Assembly (NCBI RefSeq): GCF_015207005.2
Contig: NZ_JADEXS020000001.1
Location: 8,269,001 to 8,333,000, forward strand
Length of the DNA: 64,000 nucleotides
Direction of reading: 5' to 3'
Source of the DNA: Desmonostoc muscorum LEGE 12446
Lineage (GTDB): Bacteria; Cyanobacteriota; Cyanobacteriia; Cyanobacteriales; Nostocaceae
The position numbers and the translations under genes were made by a program. Below are positions 18,159-28,048 of the stretch, piece after piece; the stretch's first letter is position 1; every line of letters starts with the position of its first letter. A model generated the notes under the pieces. That model made no database searches. It had not been told where the DNA came from and saw only the letters and a program-made list of their open reading frames with translations.

Positions 18159-19707
18159 AAATTACCAACGGTTCAAGTTCCCGTTTATGCCATTGTCGTT
18201 GATACCATTCGGCAACCAAGGGACGAACAATAAATTTGGGATGACCTTCGCCTTTGACATCTATGCGTAAACTTGAGTAAGGACGCCGCTTATGAGAACC
18301 GTGACCATTACGACCAATGAAGAGATGCGATCGCGCTACTAATCTATTTTGCTCCATCAAATCTGCTCCCTCAATCCGCTGGCGTCGCAGACTAAACCCG
18401 CTCCCGCCACAAACAACCCAGGGAATATGAGAATCAGCGTGTCCTGTATCCATTGTTTGCAGATATTCTAGACAATGGGCGTGTCCATTCAATACCAAAT
18501 CGACCAAAGGACGCCCCTGATTTAGAGAACCTATTTGTTGAGCGACTCCATCCAGAACATCACGTAGGTGGTTGCGAATTGCCAAAGTTTGTGCTTGTTC
18601 CCACTTTGTCGCCTCAGTCACATAAGGAGGATGGTGGAAATAAATCACTCGTCCCCGAACTTCCTTAGTATTCCAAGATTCAATTAATCTGTTCTTGAGC
18701 CACTCAAGTTGTTCAATGTCAGTCTGGGTTGGTCGGTCTGTGACTAGTTGCTTATCGATATCAACAATAATTTCTTCAATTTGCGACAGCTTGGCTTGGA
18801 AGTCCTCTAACTTATCGTCTTCCCTGGGGTTTTTGGGATTTAGCTTCGCTGAGGTTTCCATGATTTGCAGCTTTTCTTGCTCTAAATCCTGACGACGTTT
18901 TTCCAAGACTTTGCGATCTGCTTGACCTTGCCTCGTCTTCGGCAGTGGTGGTGGATCGTTAAATGTATTAGAGTCCAACGCAAAGAAATCAATACCGCCA
19001 TAGCGAAAAGTGTAGTAGCGATTAGGCAAGCGGGTAAAATGCCCTGGTTGATAGCGAAGACAACGACCTGTGTCTGTCTTGCCAGTGTAGTAACGATTTA
19101 AATGATCTTCTAACTCTGTTGGCAGATCGAACAGCTGGAGATAGTCTAAAAATGCCCGTGCGTAAGCGTCACCTGTTCTTGAACCATGCAAACCCACATC
19201 TAAATCTAACCGCGATCGCAACAGCTTACGAATCGGTAATGTTGTCAGGGACGCTAAGCCTAAGAAAATCGGCAAGTCATAATAATCATGATTTCCCGGC
19301 ACAGGTAAAATTGGCAGCTTAAAAACCATCTCGTCATAAGTAATTTTCCTGGGATGCTCTCCACCCAAGATAAACTCTCGGTAAGGGTGAATGAAGTTCT
19401 GCTGGTAGTACTCACTCGACCCCACTAAATAGATCACATCCCCCGTGTGTAGCATGAAACGACATTCATTGTGATGGGGCAGCATGAGTTCAGCCACCTG
19501 TCGCTGGGGATTTTGCCCTTGATGGTTTCCAGAACCACTATCACCTACAACTAAAAACGAAAACTCGGAATCGTCTGCATGACCATCATCTAGCACTAAT
19601 CGAGTTTGGTCGATGTTACGTTTCACAATCAACGGGTCTTGCCATCGTACCCGCTGATTCATTTTGCGAATTTTTTTAGCAATAGCTGGATCGGATACTA
19701 GTTTCAA
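18157..19707 (-). CDS. Calcineurin-like metallophosphoesterase
   Basis: The 516-residue protein carries the metallophosphoesterase motifs in order: FLVVGDSGSGNH (about 47-58, the D and H of block I), HTGDVIYLVG (about 86-95), PVPGNHDYYD (about 134-143), then YFHHPPY and LNGHAHCLEY (about 405-415). These supply the dinuclear metal ligands. A charged, coiled-coil-like insert (about 265-330, rich in Lys, Glu and Gln) separates the two halves. No signal peptide is visible, so it is probably cytoplasmic. The substrate is unknown. It converges with ndhH and may share a transcript with nothing else, as the upstream gap is a repeat array. Confidence 0.85.
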
Positions 19708-19735
19708 TGCAAGCTAACTCCTGAATCTTCAATTG

Positions 19736-19915
19736 GAGGGGAGTGGGGAGTGGGGAGTGGGGAGTGGGGAGTGGGGGAGATGAGGGGGATAAGGGGGATG
19801 AGGGGGATGGGGGAGTGTGGGGAGAGAGGGGGAAAGATTTCTTCCCCATCCTCCCACACCGGACACACCTCCCACACTTCCAATGCCCCATGCCCCATGC
19901 CCCATGCCCAATACT
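19736..19915. repeat. STRR array upstream of the phosphoesterase gene
   Basis: Five GGGGAGT heptamers, then about five GATGAGGG/GGATAAGG-type units, then CCACACT-type and CCCCATG units up to 19910. No gene. Apparent frames across it on both strands are repeat artefacts. Confidence 0.85.
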
Positions 19916-19916
19916 C

Positions 19917-20888
19917 TTACTCTTCTACTGGATTTTTCATCTCAATAATCAAGTTGGGGAGTCCCTCTAGTTTTTCTGTAGGTTCAACTTCTTCTATTAG
20001 TGGCACAAAAATTTTTAAGCCTGCTGGTACGCACTTAACTTCTATCGGTGTTGTGCCGATGATTTCGCCATCTAGAACTACTTTTTGTGGTGGCTCTGTG
20101 GTGATTTTAAATTGTTTGGCTCGCAGGTAACCGATGTCATCGCGTTCTGCTGCGTTGCCTGTAGAAGCTGTTTGAAATAAATGGAATGTAGCGGCGATCG
20201 CTCCGGCTTTGCTTGTTGGAGCTACAATCGTTAAGTCTAGTAGCCCGTCATCATAAATCAGACCTGATGGCCCCTGTGCTAATACTGAAGTGGGAGGCGC
20301 GGCATTGGCAACTGTCACTGCACAAGCGCTGGTTTTGATTATTCTGTCCTCAGTTTCAATTTCAACATCAAAGTTATGTAGGTTTCTTAATTGCTGAATT
20401 CCTGCTAAAACGTAGGCCATCATCCCAAAGCGATTCTTGGCTTCCCGGTCTGCTAGTTCTACAGTTTCAGCTTCAAAGCCAATACCTACTAATAGTACCA
20501 TTGGAAGATCGTTGCAATAGGCTACGTCTACATTGCGGGTTCCTCCCTGCAAAATTGTCTGACATGCAGCTGCGATCGTGTCAGGAATTCCTAAAGCTGT
20601 GGCAAAGGCGTTGGCTGTACCTCTAGAAATTATACCAAATGGAATATCAGTACCGACTACTGCCGCCGCCGCTGCGGAGAGGGTGCCATCTCCCCCCGAA
20701 GCAATGATCGCATTTACCCCTCGCTCTACTGCTGCATACGCTAGGGCGTCAGCACCAATTTCCTCAGTTGTTAGATGAATGTCTAAATCAATTTCTGGCT
20801 CTAATATTGCTCGAATTTCTGCCAGTTCTAATTCTGGGTCACCTTGACCCGCTACTGGATTGAAGATCAGGCAAGCGGAACGATTCAT
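19917..20888 (-). CDS. Diacylglycerol-kinase-family (YegS/BmrU-like) lipid kinase
   Basis: From the ATG at 20888 the protein is about 323 residues; an upstream ATG at 20915 would add nine. It starts with SACLIFNPVAGQGDPELELA, the N-terminal nucleotide-binding strand and glycine turn. Next come ASGGDGTLSAAAAAV (about 62-76) with the GGDGT ATP site, PFGIISRGTANAFATALGIP (about 80-99), and a C-terminal beta-sandwich with DGLLDLTIV and VVLDGEIIG. The order matches the DAGK catalytic family. Substrate could be diacylglycerol, phosphatidylglycerol or a sphingoid-like lipid; not determinable here. A peripheral membrane enzyme is likely. It lies upstream of the phosphoesterase gene on the same strand, separated by repeats. 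Confidence 0.85.
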   Translation of the reverse strand: MNRSACLIFNPVAGQGDPELELAEIRAILEPEIDLDIHLTTEEIGADALAYAAVERGVNAIIASGGDGTLSAAAAAVVGTDIPFGIISRGTANAFATALGIPDTIAAACQTILQGGTRNVDVAYCNDLPMVLLVGIGFEAETVELADREAKNRFGMMAYVLAGIQQLRNLHNFDVEIETEDRIIKTSACAVTVANAAPPTSVLAQGPSGLIYDDGLLDLTIVAPTSKAGAIAATFHLFQTASTGNAAERDDIGYLRAKQFKITTEPPQKVVLDGEIIGTTPIEVKCVPAGLKIFVPLIEEVEPTEKLEGLPNLIIEMKNPVEE

Positions 20889-20915
20889 AGGGGATGACAA
20901 GTATGCTTGGATCAC

Positions 20916-21084
20916 TAAGATATCATTTTTACCATTCTTGTAAAATTTTGACTTCCTTCTACTGGCTTGATTGCATTCAGCACGAAGCTGTCTTCGATCA
21001 ACCTTAACTGTCTTCTCATTGTTTGAATATTAAAAATAGAGGTGAGAACAAGTGAGCTTGATATTTTGTAAGTAAATATAATAA
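20916..21084. other. Intergenic gap without visible gene
   Basis: An AT-rich stretch between the lipid-kinase gene and the methyltransferase relic. It presumably holds the kinase promoter. No repeat or gene recognised. Confidence 0.4.
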
Positions 21085-21258
21085 CGGTACTGGTTACAAA
21101 TCAAACAAATTATTGTTGGAGTGCATGATATAAATGGACGACTGAAAGAAATTATAACTTTATTACAAAATAAGCAATTCACTAAAATTGAAGTTGAGCA
21201 AGAACCATTTTTTCTAAATAGCTATAAGTTTAGTGTCTATGCAACAAAACAAAGTTAA
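21085..21258 (+). pseudogene. Relic C-terminus of an FkbM-type methyltransferase
   Basis: A 57-codon open stretch lacking a start reads KQIIVGVHDINGRLKEIITL, then LLQNKQFTKIEVEQEPFFL and YKFSVYATKQS. This matches the end of FkbM-type SAM-dependent methyltransferases (VEVHDxxGRLxxI..LL...VEQE......YA). A stop in frame at 21082 cuts it off from any upstream domain. The 155 bases after it hold nothing recognisable. Confidence 0.6.
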
Positions 21259-21413
21259 AATCTATTAAGAAATCTAAATATATAATAGTTTGAACACTTA
21301 GCATTGTAAAATAAACACTGGATTTTGTAGATTAACAAATTAAGTGAAGCTTAGCTATTGTAGATATAATCAGCACTTTCATTTCACTAAATTAATTTTA
21401 CGGACGGGTCTAA

Positions 21414-22163
21414 TTGACGAACCACTCATTTTTCTATTATTGGTTTTTCTTCTTCGTTATCACTCTTGCCCGATATTTTCTGATAGCTGGGGGAGCGTAC
21501 TTGCTCTTTTATTCAGTTCTGGGAAAGTCTCTCGCCAACAAGAGTTTGCGTTTGAAACCGTTGATGAATTCTTCCATTAGAAAGGATATTGAATTATCGG
21601 TACTCTCCGCAGTGATTTTTGGTATTTGTGGAGCGTTTATTATTTCAGAGTATATTTCGGGAGCAACGCTATTATACACTAATTTACAGGAGTACGGGCT
21701 GTGGTATTTGGTAGCTAGCTTTGTTGTGGTGCTGATTCTCCAGGATACATACTTTTACTTTATGCATCGGATGTTTCACCACCCTCTAATTTTTAAATGG
21801 ATGCATTATGGACACCACCGTTCGGGAGAACCAACGCCTTGGAGTTCTTCGGCGTTTGATTTTCCGGAGGCGATCGTACAAGCACTTTTCTTTGTAGGTG
21901 TAAGCTACATAGTTCCGCTACATTTTATCACCTTAGTTGCCGCACTTATAACTATGACAGTGTGGGCAGTGTTTACCCATCTCGGATTTGAGGTATTTCC
22001 TTCCTCATCTAAGAGCCACTGGATTGGAAAGTGGCTTATTGGTTCTATGCATCACTCAATACATCACCGAAAGTATAAAGTACACTACGGTTTGTATTTT
22101 ACGTTCTGGGACAAGCTGCTTGGTACTGAAGACCCTCATTATGAAAATCAAACTGACACATAG
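21414..22163 (+). CDS. Sterol desaturase / fatty acid hydroxylase superfamily membrane enzyme
   Basis: The 249-residue protein has four or more membrane segments and the di-iron histidine boxes of this superfamily: HRMFHHP (about 119-125), HYGHHRSGEP (about 132-141), and the paired MHHSIHHRKYKVHYG (about 212-226). A TTG at 21414 is taken as the start because the first residues (FFYYWFFFFVITLARYFLIA) form a convincing first membrane helix and no ATG lies before residue 51. Such enzymes hydroxylate or desaturate sterols, carotenoids or fatty acids; the substrate here is unknown. It converges with a carotenoid hydroxylase gene, which may hint at carotenoid or lipid modification. Confidence 0.85.
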   Translation: MTNHSFFYYWFFFFVITLARYFLIAGGAYLLFYSVLGKSLANKSLRLKPLMNSSIRKDIELSVLSAVIFGICGAFIISEYISGATLLYTNLQEYGLWYLVASFVVVLILQDTYFYFMHRMFHHPLIFKWMHYGHHRSGEPTPWSSSAFDFPEAIVQALFFVGVSYIVPLHFITLVAALITMTVWAVFTHLGFEVFPSSSKSHWIGKWLIGSMHHSIHHRKYKVHYGLYFTFWDKLLGTEDPHYENQTDT

Positions 22164-22266
22164 GAGTCATTGTGCATTGGGCATTAGTCATTAGTCATTG
22201 GGCATTAGTTATTGGTTAGAAGCAACAAAGGACAAATAACAAATGACTACATGACAAAGACAAGGG

Positions 22267-22315
22267 TAAATCGCCGTCTCTACAACAATCAATTCTTTGT
22301 AGAGATGGCGATTTA
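22267..22315. terminator. Long hairpin between convergent genes
   Basis: Arms of 19 bases (TAAATCGCCGTCTCTACAA at 22267-22285 and TTGTAGAGATGGCGATTTA at 22297-22315) pair with one mismatch around an 11-base loop. It lies between the convergent desaturase-like gene and crtR and could stop transcription from both sides. STRR-type TTAGTCATT and GGGCATT units precede it. Confidence 0.6.
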
Positions 22316-22365
22316 TCGTGTCTCTTGCTTAACCGAACAGTATTGCAATGTCTGTGGAGTACAGC

Positions 22366-23430
22366 CTATTCAGTAGTTTGTGATTCATCTTTCTTTTTCG
22401 TTGTTTCATGACCAAAGCGAATTCCTACAAAAATATCGTAGATAAACTCTAAAAAGTCTTTCTTTTGTCGTAATCCTGAAGTTTGATAACAGCCTTTTTC
22501 ATCTAATAAAGGCTTCATCAAATAGTATGTAGATTGATACTTATACCAGGGAATACAAGTCCATAAATGATGAACTAAATGGTAGTTTTGTCCCAAAATT
22601 AGGATATTAAGAATCGGGCTGGGATATACACGAGCATTTTTCCAGCGATCGCGTTCCCTAAAAGGACGATGGGGTAGATAATCAAAAAAGAAGCCCAGTA
22701 TTAACCCCACTATCCCAGAAGGTACAACCCAAAAATTGAGAAGGTACATCAAAAAATGATATTGAATTGCTATATAAAAAATTCCAACAACAATTAAACG
22801 ACTGATAAACCATTCCAATAGCTCATACTTTCGCCACAATCGTCGCTGAAAGAAAAACACTTCATGGTACAAAAACCGAAATGCAATTAGCAACAGTGGT
22901 CCGCCTGTGGAAACATAATGATCTGGGTCATCTTTGGGATGGTTTACATGGGCATGATGCTGCAAATGCACCCGCGTAAATACTGGAAAGACAAATCCTA
23001 GCATTAGGGCGCTACCATGCCCTAGCATGGCATTAATTATGCGATCGCGGTGGGCAGATTTATGACAAGCATCATGAATTACTGTCCCAGCACAATGCAA
23101 AGCAATAGTATTAACGGTAAAGCACAACCAGTCCGGCCATTGCCAAAGCCAATAACCAAAGTTAGATAACACCAATGTTCCCACCGATGCCAAAAATAGC
23201 AGCAGAGTGGGATTGAAATCACCAGGAGGCGCTAAAAGTTCCTTGGGCGGTAATTTCGGCAGTTTGTCTGCTTTGGATGCAATTTTTGTTCCTAGTTCTT
23301 TATTTACTACGTCTTCTAAGGTGACTTCCAAATTATTGCCATTTTGCTTTTTATACTCATCAACAGCTGGGTCAATGATGATTAGGCTTTTGGCTGGAAT
23401 GTCAAAAAAATTAGGATCTAAAGAGGTCAT
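22366..23430 (-). CDS. crtR: Beta-carotene hydroxylase (CrtR type), fatty acid desaturase family
   Basis: The 354-residue protein shows the CrtR hallmark PPGDFNPTLLLF (about 68-79) and three histidine boxes: HDACHKSAH (about 119-127), HLQHHAHVNHPKDDPDHY (about 155-172), and NYHLVHHLW (about 280-288). It also has the CrtR-specific stretches FFFQRRLWRKYELLEWF and FFDYLPHRPF. CrtR hydroxylates beta-carotene or related rings to zeaxanthin-type xanthophylls in the membrane using a di-iron centre. Most cyanobacterial CrtR proteins I know are about 300 residues; this one has an additional N-terminal segment of about 60 polar residues before the conserved LLAPPGDF. A paralogue with a different substrate cannot be excluded. 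Confidence 0.85.
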   Translation of the reverse strand: MTSLDPNFFDIPAKSLIIIDPAVDEYKKQNGNNLEVTLEDVVNKELGTKIASKADKLPKLPPKELLAPPGDFNPTLLLFLASVGTLVLSNFGYWLWQWPDWLCFTVNTIALHCAGTVIHDACHKSAHRDRIINAMLGHGSALMLGFVFPVFTRVHLQHHAHVNHPKDDPDHYVSTGGPLLLIAFRFLYHEVFFFQRRLWRKYELLEWFISRLIVVGIFYIAIQYHFLMYLLNFWVVPSGIVGLILGFFFDYLPHRPFRERDRWKNARVYPSPILNILILGQNYHLVHHLWTCIPWYKYQSTYYLMKPLLDEKGCYQTSGLRQKKDFLEFIYDIFVGIRFGHETTKKKDESQTTE

Positions 23431-24549
23431 AATTTTTTCCTGGTCGCGGTTCCTTGATAAAGTGAGCTTGAAATCCCGAATTCAGCCAGCACAGAAGAGA
23501 TTTCTTGCCCCGATTAGAGAGATGAAACCCTGAAAATCTAGCCGATACTGTTCTTTATTAAAATTAGGATGGACTGTCAAATGTATAGTGTAGGAAAAAT
23601 AGAAGTTTTTTGCTATACTACACGCACTAACAAGATATTTGATTTTTCGTTTTTAGAGCTAGTCCTATTACTAATGATCTAAACAGCAGCGGAACACATA
23701 TTTTGCTTTGATATCAATATTTATCGCGTTACCAAGACTATGTTTTTTCCATATGCTGAAGTTGTGTTTTCCTATTGCTTTGGTGAGAAACAATTCTCAA
23801 CAATATAAACAATACAGTTTTTTGATTCATTAACGCAAGAGTTTTGCCGTAATTTCATATATGAGATAAATCTTTTAGACACAAGTATTATACTTGTCAG
23901 AAAAATTTATATGTTATTTGCTTATGATGTTTAAATTTTTAATGATAAATTCAACTTTTCAGATTTTATTTCAGCAGTAGTTCTTATTCAATACCATAAA
24001 ATGGGATTGATCTTAAAAAAGCTAAGCTTTGGAATTTTCTAGACTTTCAAATACTTAGACTTGAATTTGAACGAGTAAATGAGGCATGTCTTGATATTAG
24101 AGGGTGAGAATGAGGTATTTTCATTGTGATTTGCCAATTATAGTTGCTCGATATCTCGTGCAAAAGTAATTTTTGCACATTTGCAGAGAAAGGGCAAAGG
24201 AAAATTTGTCCCTTTTGCTGAGTTCTACAAGAAGTATATGCAGAGGCGATCGCCTCTGCATACTTCAATTCCCTAAAACCTACGCAGCCAGCATCTTTCT
24301 AGCCGTGGCTGCGACATAAGTCCTAAATTAAAAATCTTGACTTATTAACTGATTTATGCTTATTACTAGGATAAAGTCGAGGTGAAAACTTACCCTGTAT
24401 ACAAACCAACCATGACTCTAAATTATGAGGTTTAGAGATTTCAAGGGCTTTTGTCCAACTTTAATTTGTTCATGGCTTGGTAGTGTTGGATATTTGACCG
24501 ATTGAAAAATGGTTAAAATTGCCAAAATCATTACGCATTAGGTAAAAAA
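23431..24549. other. 1.1-kb AT-rich intergenic region
   Basis: No credible gene was found. A 73-codon minus-strand frame at 24047-24268 lacks a ribosome site and family features. Visible structures are a 26-bp perfect palindrome at 24237-24262 and a short hairpin CGCAGCCA...TGGCTGCG at 24282-24312. The crtR promoter must lie near 23431-23640. Confidence 0.5.
24237..24262. repeat. 26-bp perfect palindrome centred on HIP1
   Basis: A fully self-complementary sequence (TATGCAGAGGCG / CGCCTCTGCATA around AT) contains GGCGATCGCC at its centre. As a transcript it would form a strong hairpin. It is isolated in the gene-free region upstream of the LprI-like gene. Confidence 0.7.
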
Positions 24550-24972
24550 ATGTACTATTTGTTGCCTTTACTGGTAAATATACTAACTTTCAGCAGTTCA
24601 TACGTTTCCAGTGCGATAACAGCAAGCACAACGCCAGATTTACCAAAAATGCATTTAGCTCAAAAGCTAAACTGCAATAATGCTCAAACTCAGACAGAAA
24701 TCAATGAATGCAGTAGGTTGTCCTATCAGAATGCGGATAAAAAATTGAACGCAGCTTATCAACAACTAGTGCCTAAATTAGACAGAACTAGAAAACAAAA
24801 ATTGATTGCTGCACAGCAAGCATGGATTAAGTTTCGAGATACCACTTGTGAGTTTGAGAGAAGCGAATATGAGGGTGGAAGTATAGCCCCTACAATTTAC
24901 TTTGGTTGCCTGGAAAATACTACAAAAGACCGTACCCAACAATTACAGGAATATCTTAAAAGCGATCGTTAG
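24550..24972 (+). CDS. LprI-like (DUF1311) secreted protein
   Basis: The 140-residue protein has an N-terminal hydrophobic signal (about 1-24) and one LprI/DUF1311 domain: LNCNNAQTQTEINECSRLSY (about 41-60), NADKKLNAAYQQLV, LIAAQQAWIKFRDTTCEFE (about 87-105), then GGSIAPTIYFGCLENTTKDR. The conserved cysteines (42, 55, 102 and 119 region) suggest disulphides in the periplasm. Family members include LprI, a lysozyme inhibitor, but most are of unknown role. The stop codon at 24970-24972 lies within the first bases of an inverted-repeat element. Confidence 0.8.
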   Translation: MYYLLPLLVNILTFSSSYVSSAITASTTPDLPKMHLAQKLNCNNAQTQTEINECSRLSYQNADKKLNAAYQQLVPKLDRTRKQKLIAAQQAWIKFRDTTCEFERSEYEGGSIAPTIYFGCLENTTKDRTQQLQEYLKSDR

Positions 24973-25072
24973 GGACTTCCAAGGAAAAAAATATTCCATA
25001 GTAGGGTAGCACAGCTGTGCTACCCGAAAAATGTACAACTAATTTCGGATAATTTATTTTCTGGAAGTCCCT
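24971..25072. mobile_element. MITE-like element with 10-bp perfect TIRs
   Basis: AGGGACTTCC (24971-24980) and GGAAGTCCCT (25063-25072) bound about 102 bp with no gene. An internal palindrome GGGTAGCACAGCTGTGCTACCC is present. It begins inside the LprI-like stop codon, so it may have supplied that gene's end. Confidence 0.6.
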
Positions 25073-25103
25073 TAGAGGATGTTTGAACCTAGCTAAATAA
25101 TTC

Positions 25104-25176
25104 AGGACTTACGCCCTGTACAAATTACTCGTGGTATGTATTCAGTAAAATAGGTCGTTTCAGGCTTTGATTAACT
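25104..25176. mobile_element. Truncated copy of the 2629-2818 MITE-like element
   Basis: About 73 bases match the left half of the element at 2629 (AGGACTTACGC, CTGTACAAATTA, GGTATG.ATTCAG, GTCGTTTCAGGCTTTGATTA). The right half and the second inverted repeat are missing. Confidence 0.6.
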
Positions 25177-25385
25177 CTAAATACAAGCATCACCACTAAT
25201 AATATATGTTATATTTGCTACGCTTTTATGCCTGGTAGTGTCGCCTCAGCCAACCTTGATGTAGTTCACAAAGTAAAGAATTGTAATCCTTTCATCCCAA
25301 ATCTAAAGTCCAAAATTGGTACAAGTCACTCACTACGGTAGTCTAGATGAGAGTGAATTTATCGCCTGGTTTGATATATTGTTTT

Positions 25386-26357
25386 ATGACTTCAGTTGTT
25401 TCTAGTCCTCCGCGCACGATTCGTATCGGTTCACGCAAAAGCCAACTTGCTCTAGTTCAAACCTACTGGGTACAAGAGCAACTCCAAAAAAGCTATCCTG
25501 ATATCACTTTTGAAGTCCACACCATGTCTACCCAAGGCGACAAAATCTTGGATGTAGCATTAGCCAAAATTGGCGATAAAGGACTTTTTACTAAAGAACT
25601 TGAGTTGGGAATGCTCAATGGCGACATTGACTTTGCAGTTCATTCCCTCAAAGATCTGCCGACTAACTTACCAGAAGGGTTAACACTGGCAGCAATTACC
25701 GAACGGGAAAACCCAGCCGATGCCCTAGTAGTGCATGAAAAGCACAAAGATAAACAAATCGAGACTTTGCCAGAGGGTGCAGTCATTGGGACATCTTCAC
25801 TGCGGCGGTTAGCACAGTTACGCCATCGATTCCCCCACTTTACTTTTAAGGATGTCCGGGGAAACTTGATTACACGCTTGGCAAAACTGGATGCAGGTGA
25901 ATATGATGCCTTGATTTTGGCAGCAGCAGGGTTAGGACGATTGGAAATGAGCGATCGCATTCATCAAATTTTACCCCAAGAAATCTCCCTCCACGCCGTT
26001 GGACAAGGCGCTTTAGGCATCGAATGCCGTGCCGATGATAGTGAATTAATTTCCCTGCTCAAAGCCATCGAACATCCCCCAACACGCGATCGCTGTCTCG
26101 CAGAAAGAGCTTTTTTACGCGATTTAGAGGGCGGTTGTCAAGTACCTATTGGCGTAAATACAGAAATTTCTGGCGAACAATTGACTTTAACAGGCATAGT
26201 CGCCAGTATAGATGGTCAAAAGCTCGTAAAAGATAGCGTCACTGGGGAAGCCAACAAAGCCGAAGCAGTAGGCACCCAACTAGCAAATGTGTTGCGGGAA
26301 AAAGGAGCGCAAGAAATTTTAGAAGAAATTTTTGCGGTGATTCAACGCGGTTCCTAA
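25386..26357 (+). CDS. hemC: Hydroxymethylbilane synthase (porphobilinogen deaminase)
   Basis: From the ATG at 25386 ([20 protein letters not shown]) the protein is 323 residues, the usual length. An upstream in-frame ATG at 25347 adds 13 unlikely residues. Motifs are [15 protein letters not shown] (N-terminal substrate loop), HSLKDLPT with the catalytic Asp region (about 84-92), [14 protein letters not shown] (about 133-146), then [10 protein letters not shown]. The dipyrromethane cofactor loop [11 protein letters not shown] with its Cys is at about 244-254. The enzyme joins four porphobilinogens into hydroxymethylbilane in tetrapyrrole synthesis, feeding haem, chlorophyll and phycobilins. 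Confidence 0.95.
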   Translation: MTSVVSSPPRTIRIGSRKSQLALVQTYWVQEQLQKSYPDITFEVHTMSTQGDKILDVALAKIGDKGLFTKELELGMLNGDIDFAVHSLKDLPTNLPEGLTLAAITERENPADALVVHEKHKDKQIETLPEGAVIGTSSLRRLAQLRHRFPHFTFKDVRGNLITRLAKLDAGEYDALILAAAGLGRLEMSDRIHQILPQEISLHAVGQGALGIECRADDSELISLLKAIEHPPTRDRCLAERAFLRDLEGGCQVPIGVNTEISGEQLTLTGIVASIDGQKLVKDSVTGEANKAEAVGTQLANVLREKGAQEILEEIFAVIQRGS

Positions 26358-26492
26358 GGAATTGCACAAGCGGATGTGATTAGATAATTAAGTAATCAAT
26401 GAACAGTAATCAGTAGCCAGTAAACAGCGAAAAACTGATATGCGGATACATGATAACTGTAAATATGCTGAACCGGGGAAACAAAACTTACC

Positions 26493-27944
26493 ATGCGGAT
26501 TTTATTTGTTGCAGCAGAGGCAGCTCCCGTTGCAAAAGTAGGTGGAATGGGCGACGTTGTTGGTGCATTGCCCAAATTCCTCAGAGCAATGGGGCATGAT
26601 GTACGGATATTCCTGCCTTACTACGGCTTCTTGCCAGACAAAATGGAGATTCCCAAAGAACCTATTTGGTGGGGAGATGCCATGTTCCAGCACTTTGCAG
26701 TCTACGAAGCCGTTTTGCCTGGTACTGATGTTCCCTTGTACTTATTCGGACATCCTGCCTTCATGCCCCGCCGCATTTACTCAGGAGAAGATGAAGATTG
26801 GCGGTTCACCTTGTTTGCCAATGGTGCAGCGGAGTTTGCCTGGAATTACTGGAAACCAGATATTATTCACTGCCACGATTGGCATACGGGAATGATTCCT
26901 GTGTGGATGCACCAAGATCCTGATATCACCACTGTCTTTACGATTCATAACTTAGCTTATCAAGGGCCGTGGCGTTGGTATTTAGAAAAAATTACTTGGT
27001 GTCCTTGGTATATGCAAGGACACAACACAATGGCAGCTGCGGTGCAATTTGCCAATAAAGTAAATACAGTTTCGCCCACTTATGCAGAGCAAATTAAGAC
27101 ACCTACTTATGGTGAAACGTTAGAAGGTTTGTTGTCTTTTATTAGCGGTAAATTATCTGGGATTATCAATGGGATTGATGTCGAAGTTTACAATCCAGAA
27201 AATGACAAATACATTGCCCAAACATTTACTGCTGATACTTTAGATAAACGTAAGGCTAACAAAATTGCTTTGCAAGAAGAAGTAGGGTTAGAAGTCAATT
27301 CCAAAGCCTTTTTAATTGGGATTGTGACGCGATTAGTAGAACAAAAAGGCATCGACTTAATATTGCAAATTCTCGATCGCTTTCTTTCCTATACAGACGC
27401 ACAGTTTGTACTGTTAGGGACAGGCGATCGCTACTATGAAACTCAGATGTGGCAATTAGCATCTCGCTTTCCCGGACGCATGGCAACTTATCTACTGTAT
27501 AATGATGCCTTGTCTCGCCGCATCTACGCCGGCACCGACGCATTCTTGATGCCTAGCCGCTTTGAACCTTGCGGTATTAGCCAAATGATGGCCTTGCGTT
27601 ATGGTTCCGTCCCCATTGTCCGCCGCACAGGTGGATTAGTTGACACCGTAACACACCACGACCCCGAAAATGTAGCAGGCACCGGTTACTGTTTTGACCG
27701 CTACGAACCGCTAGACCTTTTCACCTGTATGATTCGGGCTTGGGAAGGCTTCCGTTTCAAACCCCAATGGCAAGAACTACAAAAACGGGGTATGAGTGAA
27801 GACTTTAGCTGGTATCAATCTGCTAAGCAGTACGTGAAATTGTACAGGTCAATTTACGGCTTGCCAGAAGAAGAAGAGGAAACACCACAACCAGAGTTAG
27901 TTTTAAACGAGGCAGTGGCCACTAGTAATTCTTCAACCCCCTAG
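26493..27944 (+). CDS. glgA: Glycogen synthase (ADP-glucose type, GT5)
   Basis: The 483-residue protein opens with [20 protein letters not shown], containing the KxGG ADP-glucose-binding motif. It then shows [13 protein letters not shown] (about 128-140) and [21 protein letters not shown] (about 190-200), [27 protein letters not shown] (about 275-288), and the acceptor-site [21 protein letters not shown] (about 351-370) followed by [10 protein letters not shown]. It elongates alpha-1,4-glucan from ADP-glucose for glycogen storage. Cyanobacteria often have two isoforms; which one this is cannot be told from sequence alone. An intrinsic terminator follows. Confidence 0.95.
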   Translation: MRILFVAAEAAPVAKVGGMGDVVGALPKFLRAMGHDVRIFLPYYGFLPDKMEIPKEPIWWGDAMFQHFAVYEAVLPGTDVPLYLFGHPAFMPRRIYSGEDEDWRFTLFANGAAEFAWNYWKPDIIHCHDWHTGMIPVWMHQDPDITTVFTIHNLAYQGPWRWYLEKITWCPWYMQGHNTMAAAVQFANKVNTVSPTYAEQIKTPTYGETLEGLLSFISGKLSGIINGIDVEVYNPENDKYIAQTFTADTLDKRKANKIALQEEVGLEVNSKAFLIGIVTRLVEQKGIDLILQILDRFLSYTDAQFVLLGTGDRYYETQMWQLASRFPGRMATYLLYNDALSRRIYAGTDAFLMPSRFEPCGISQMMALRYGSVPIVRRTGGLVDTVTHHDPENVAGTGYCFDRYEPLDLFTCMIRAWEGFRFKPQWQELQKRGMSEDFSWYQSAKQYVKLYRSIYGLPEEEEETPQPELVLNEAVATSNSSTP

Positions 27945-27960
27945 ATAACTACTTTTTGTG

Positions 27961-28022
27961 ACTCGCGATCGCATCCTTCACACATTAAATTAACCTGAAA
28001 AATGCGATCGCGAGTTTTTTGT
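27961..28022 (+). terminator. Intrinsic terminator of glgA built on HIP1
   Basis: A perfect 14-bp inverted repeat (ACTCGCGATCGCAT at 27961-27974 and ATGCGATCGCGAGT at 28002-28015) has a 27-base loop and is followed by a run of T. Both arms contain HIP1. It stops glgA transcription only about 30 bases before the first CRISPR repeat. Confidence 0.75.
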
Positions 28023-28048
28023 TTGCCATTAGAGAATATTTTTTTGTC

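Noticed and set aside
19676-20130. Open frames across the array near 19.8 kb
   Set aside because: Repeat-derived, overlapping the phosphoesterase and lipid-kinase genes in other frames.
24047-24268. 73-codon minus-strand frame upstream of the LprI-like gene
   Set aside because: No ribosome site or recognisable motif, and its start lies in the 26-bp palindrome.
23431-24549. A tRNA or small RNA gene in the long gap upstream of the LprI-like gene
   Set aside because: No cloverleaf or conserved TPsiC-type sequence was seen; hairpins there are isolated palindromes.
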